Assembly (NCBI GenBank): GCA_016218105.1 | Contig: JACRET010000011.1 | Coordinates: 1-63,667, forward strand | Direction of reading: 5' to 3' | DNA length: 63,667 bases | DNA from: Deltaproteobacteria bacterium | Lineage (GTDB): Bacteria; Desulfobacterota; GWC2-55-46 | Shown: in pieces, positions 63,636 through 63,667 of the stretch | How positions within the stretch are numbered: the first letter of the stretch is position 1 | How the letters are laid out: each line of letters starts with the position of its first letter | Program-made: the position numbers and the translations under genes | Notes under the pieces: model-generated | Databases searched by the model: none | What the model saw: only the letters and a program-made list of their open reading frames with translations | Told to the model about the DNA's origin: nothing

Positions 63636-63667
63636 GTAGGGCCCGTCCCCCGAACGGGCCGGGATCA
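63636..63667 (-). repeat. R3 repeat, copy C end (cut by window)
   Basis: GTAGGGCCCG and CGAACGGGCCGGGA match the outer end of R3 copy B (GTAGGGCCCACTCGAAGAAC, GGGCCGGGA). The remaining edge runs off the window. Confidence 0.5.

Overview
The window looks like chromosomal DNA of an uncultured Gram-negative (diderm) bacterium. It encodes GmhA (heptose), an LpxH-like lipid A hydrolase, an LptM-like lipoprotein, Lgt, and GDP-mannose/glycosyltransferase functions. The F-type ATPase c subunit, the cytochrome-type Alternative Complex III, the siroheme-dependent (AhbD) heme route and a CxxCH-containing DsbC-like protein together suggest a Desulfobacterota/Nitrospirota-grade lineage. That placement is inference from gene content, not a measured phylogeny. 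TTG and GTG starts are common. No phage, CRISPR array or full insertion sequence was seen.

Layout. 1-2.8 kb: end of a surface-polysaccharide operon (gmd 3' end, two glycosyltransferases) with acpS. 2.8-9.3 kb (minus): stress genes usp, a Clp/Hsp100 ATPase, a CbpA-type dnaJ and dnaK. 9.8-10.1 kb: a lone atpE with a signal peptide. 10.1-11.2 kb: gene-free and packed with repeats. 11.2-18.3 kb (minus): complete Alternative Complex III operon actA-B1-B2-C-D-E-F. 18.8-25.3 kb: RqcH/NFACT, a radical SAM protein, M29 aminopeptidase, a VOC protein, gmhA and a deoxyhypusine-synthase-like protein. 25.3-31.1 kb: argH, small lipoprotein, lysA, dapF, dapA, dapB (arginine and lysine/DAP). 31.2-34 kb: heme-motif DsbC-like protein, tRNA-Thr(CGU), REC-GAF-GGDEF protein. 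34.3-39.6 kb (minus): TPP-riboswitch thiamin operon thiH-S-G-lgt-thiE-C, next to an ANTAR regulator. 40.5-45.1 kb (minus): polyprenyl-phosphate sugar and GT-C membrane cassette; then tRNA-Leu(CAG). 45.5-55.1 kb: transaldolase, Dabb protein, frameshifted rnr, ubiB, ribF, aroE, LpxH-like, methyltransferase, quinone reductase. 55.2-60.7 kb: a cobA-hemD fusion, hemB, ahbD, a 57-aa protein and an RDD protein, bracketed by two near-identical inverted repeats. 60.7-63.3 kb (minus): hybrid histidine kinase.

Dispersed repeats are the most striking non-coding feature. I see four families. R1 is about 110 bp with three nested hairpins and a CCCTGCCAT/ATGGCAGGG stem. R2 is about 80-115 bp with GC-rich CCCCGC hairpins. 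R3 is about 340 bp and occurs as an inverted pair around the heme genes. R4 is MITE-like, with CAGGCTGCTGAAAAA termini and an R2 copy nested inside one copy. They sit at gene borders.

The most interesting protein observation is in the thiamin operon. The tyrosine-lyase gene there has the C-terminal CX2CX22C cluster motif and the HTIS(I/V)PR histidine of HydG (the [FeFe]-hydrogenase maturase), yet it sits between a TPP riboswitch and thiS/thiG with no hydrogenase genes in view.
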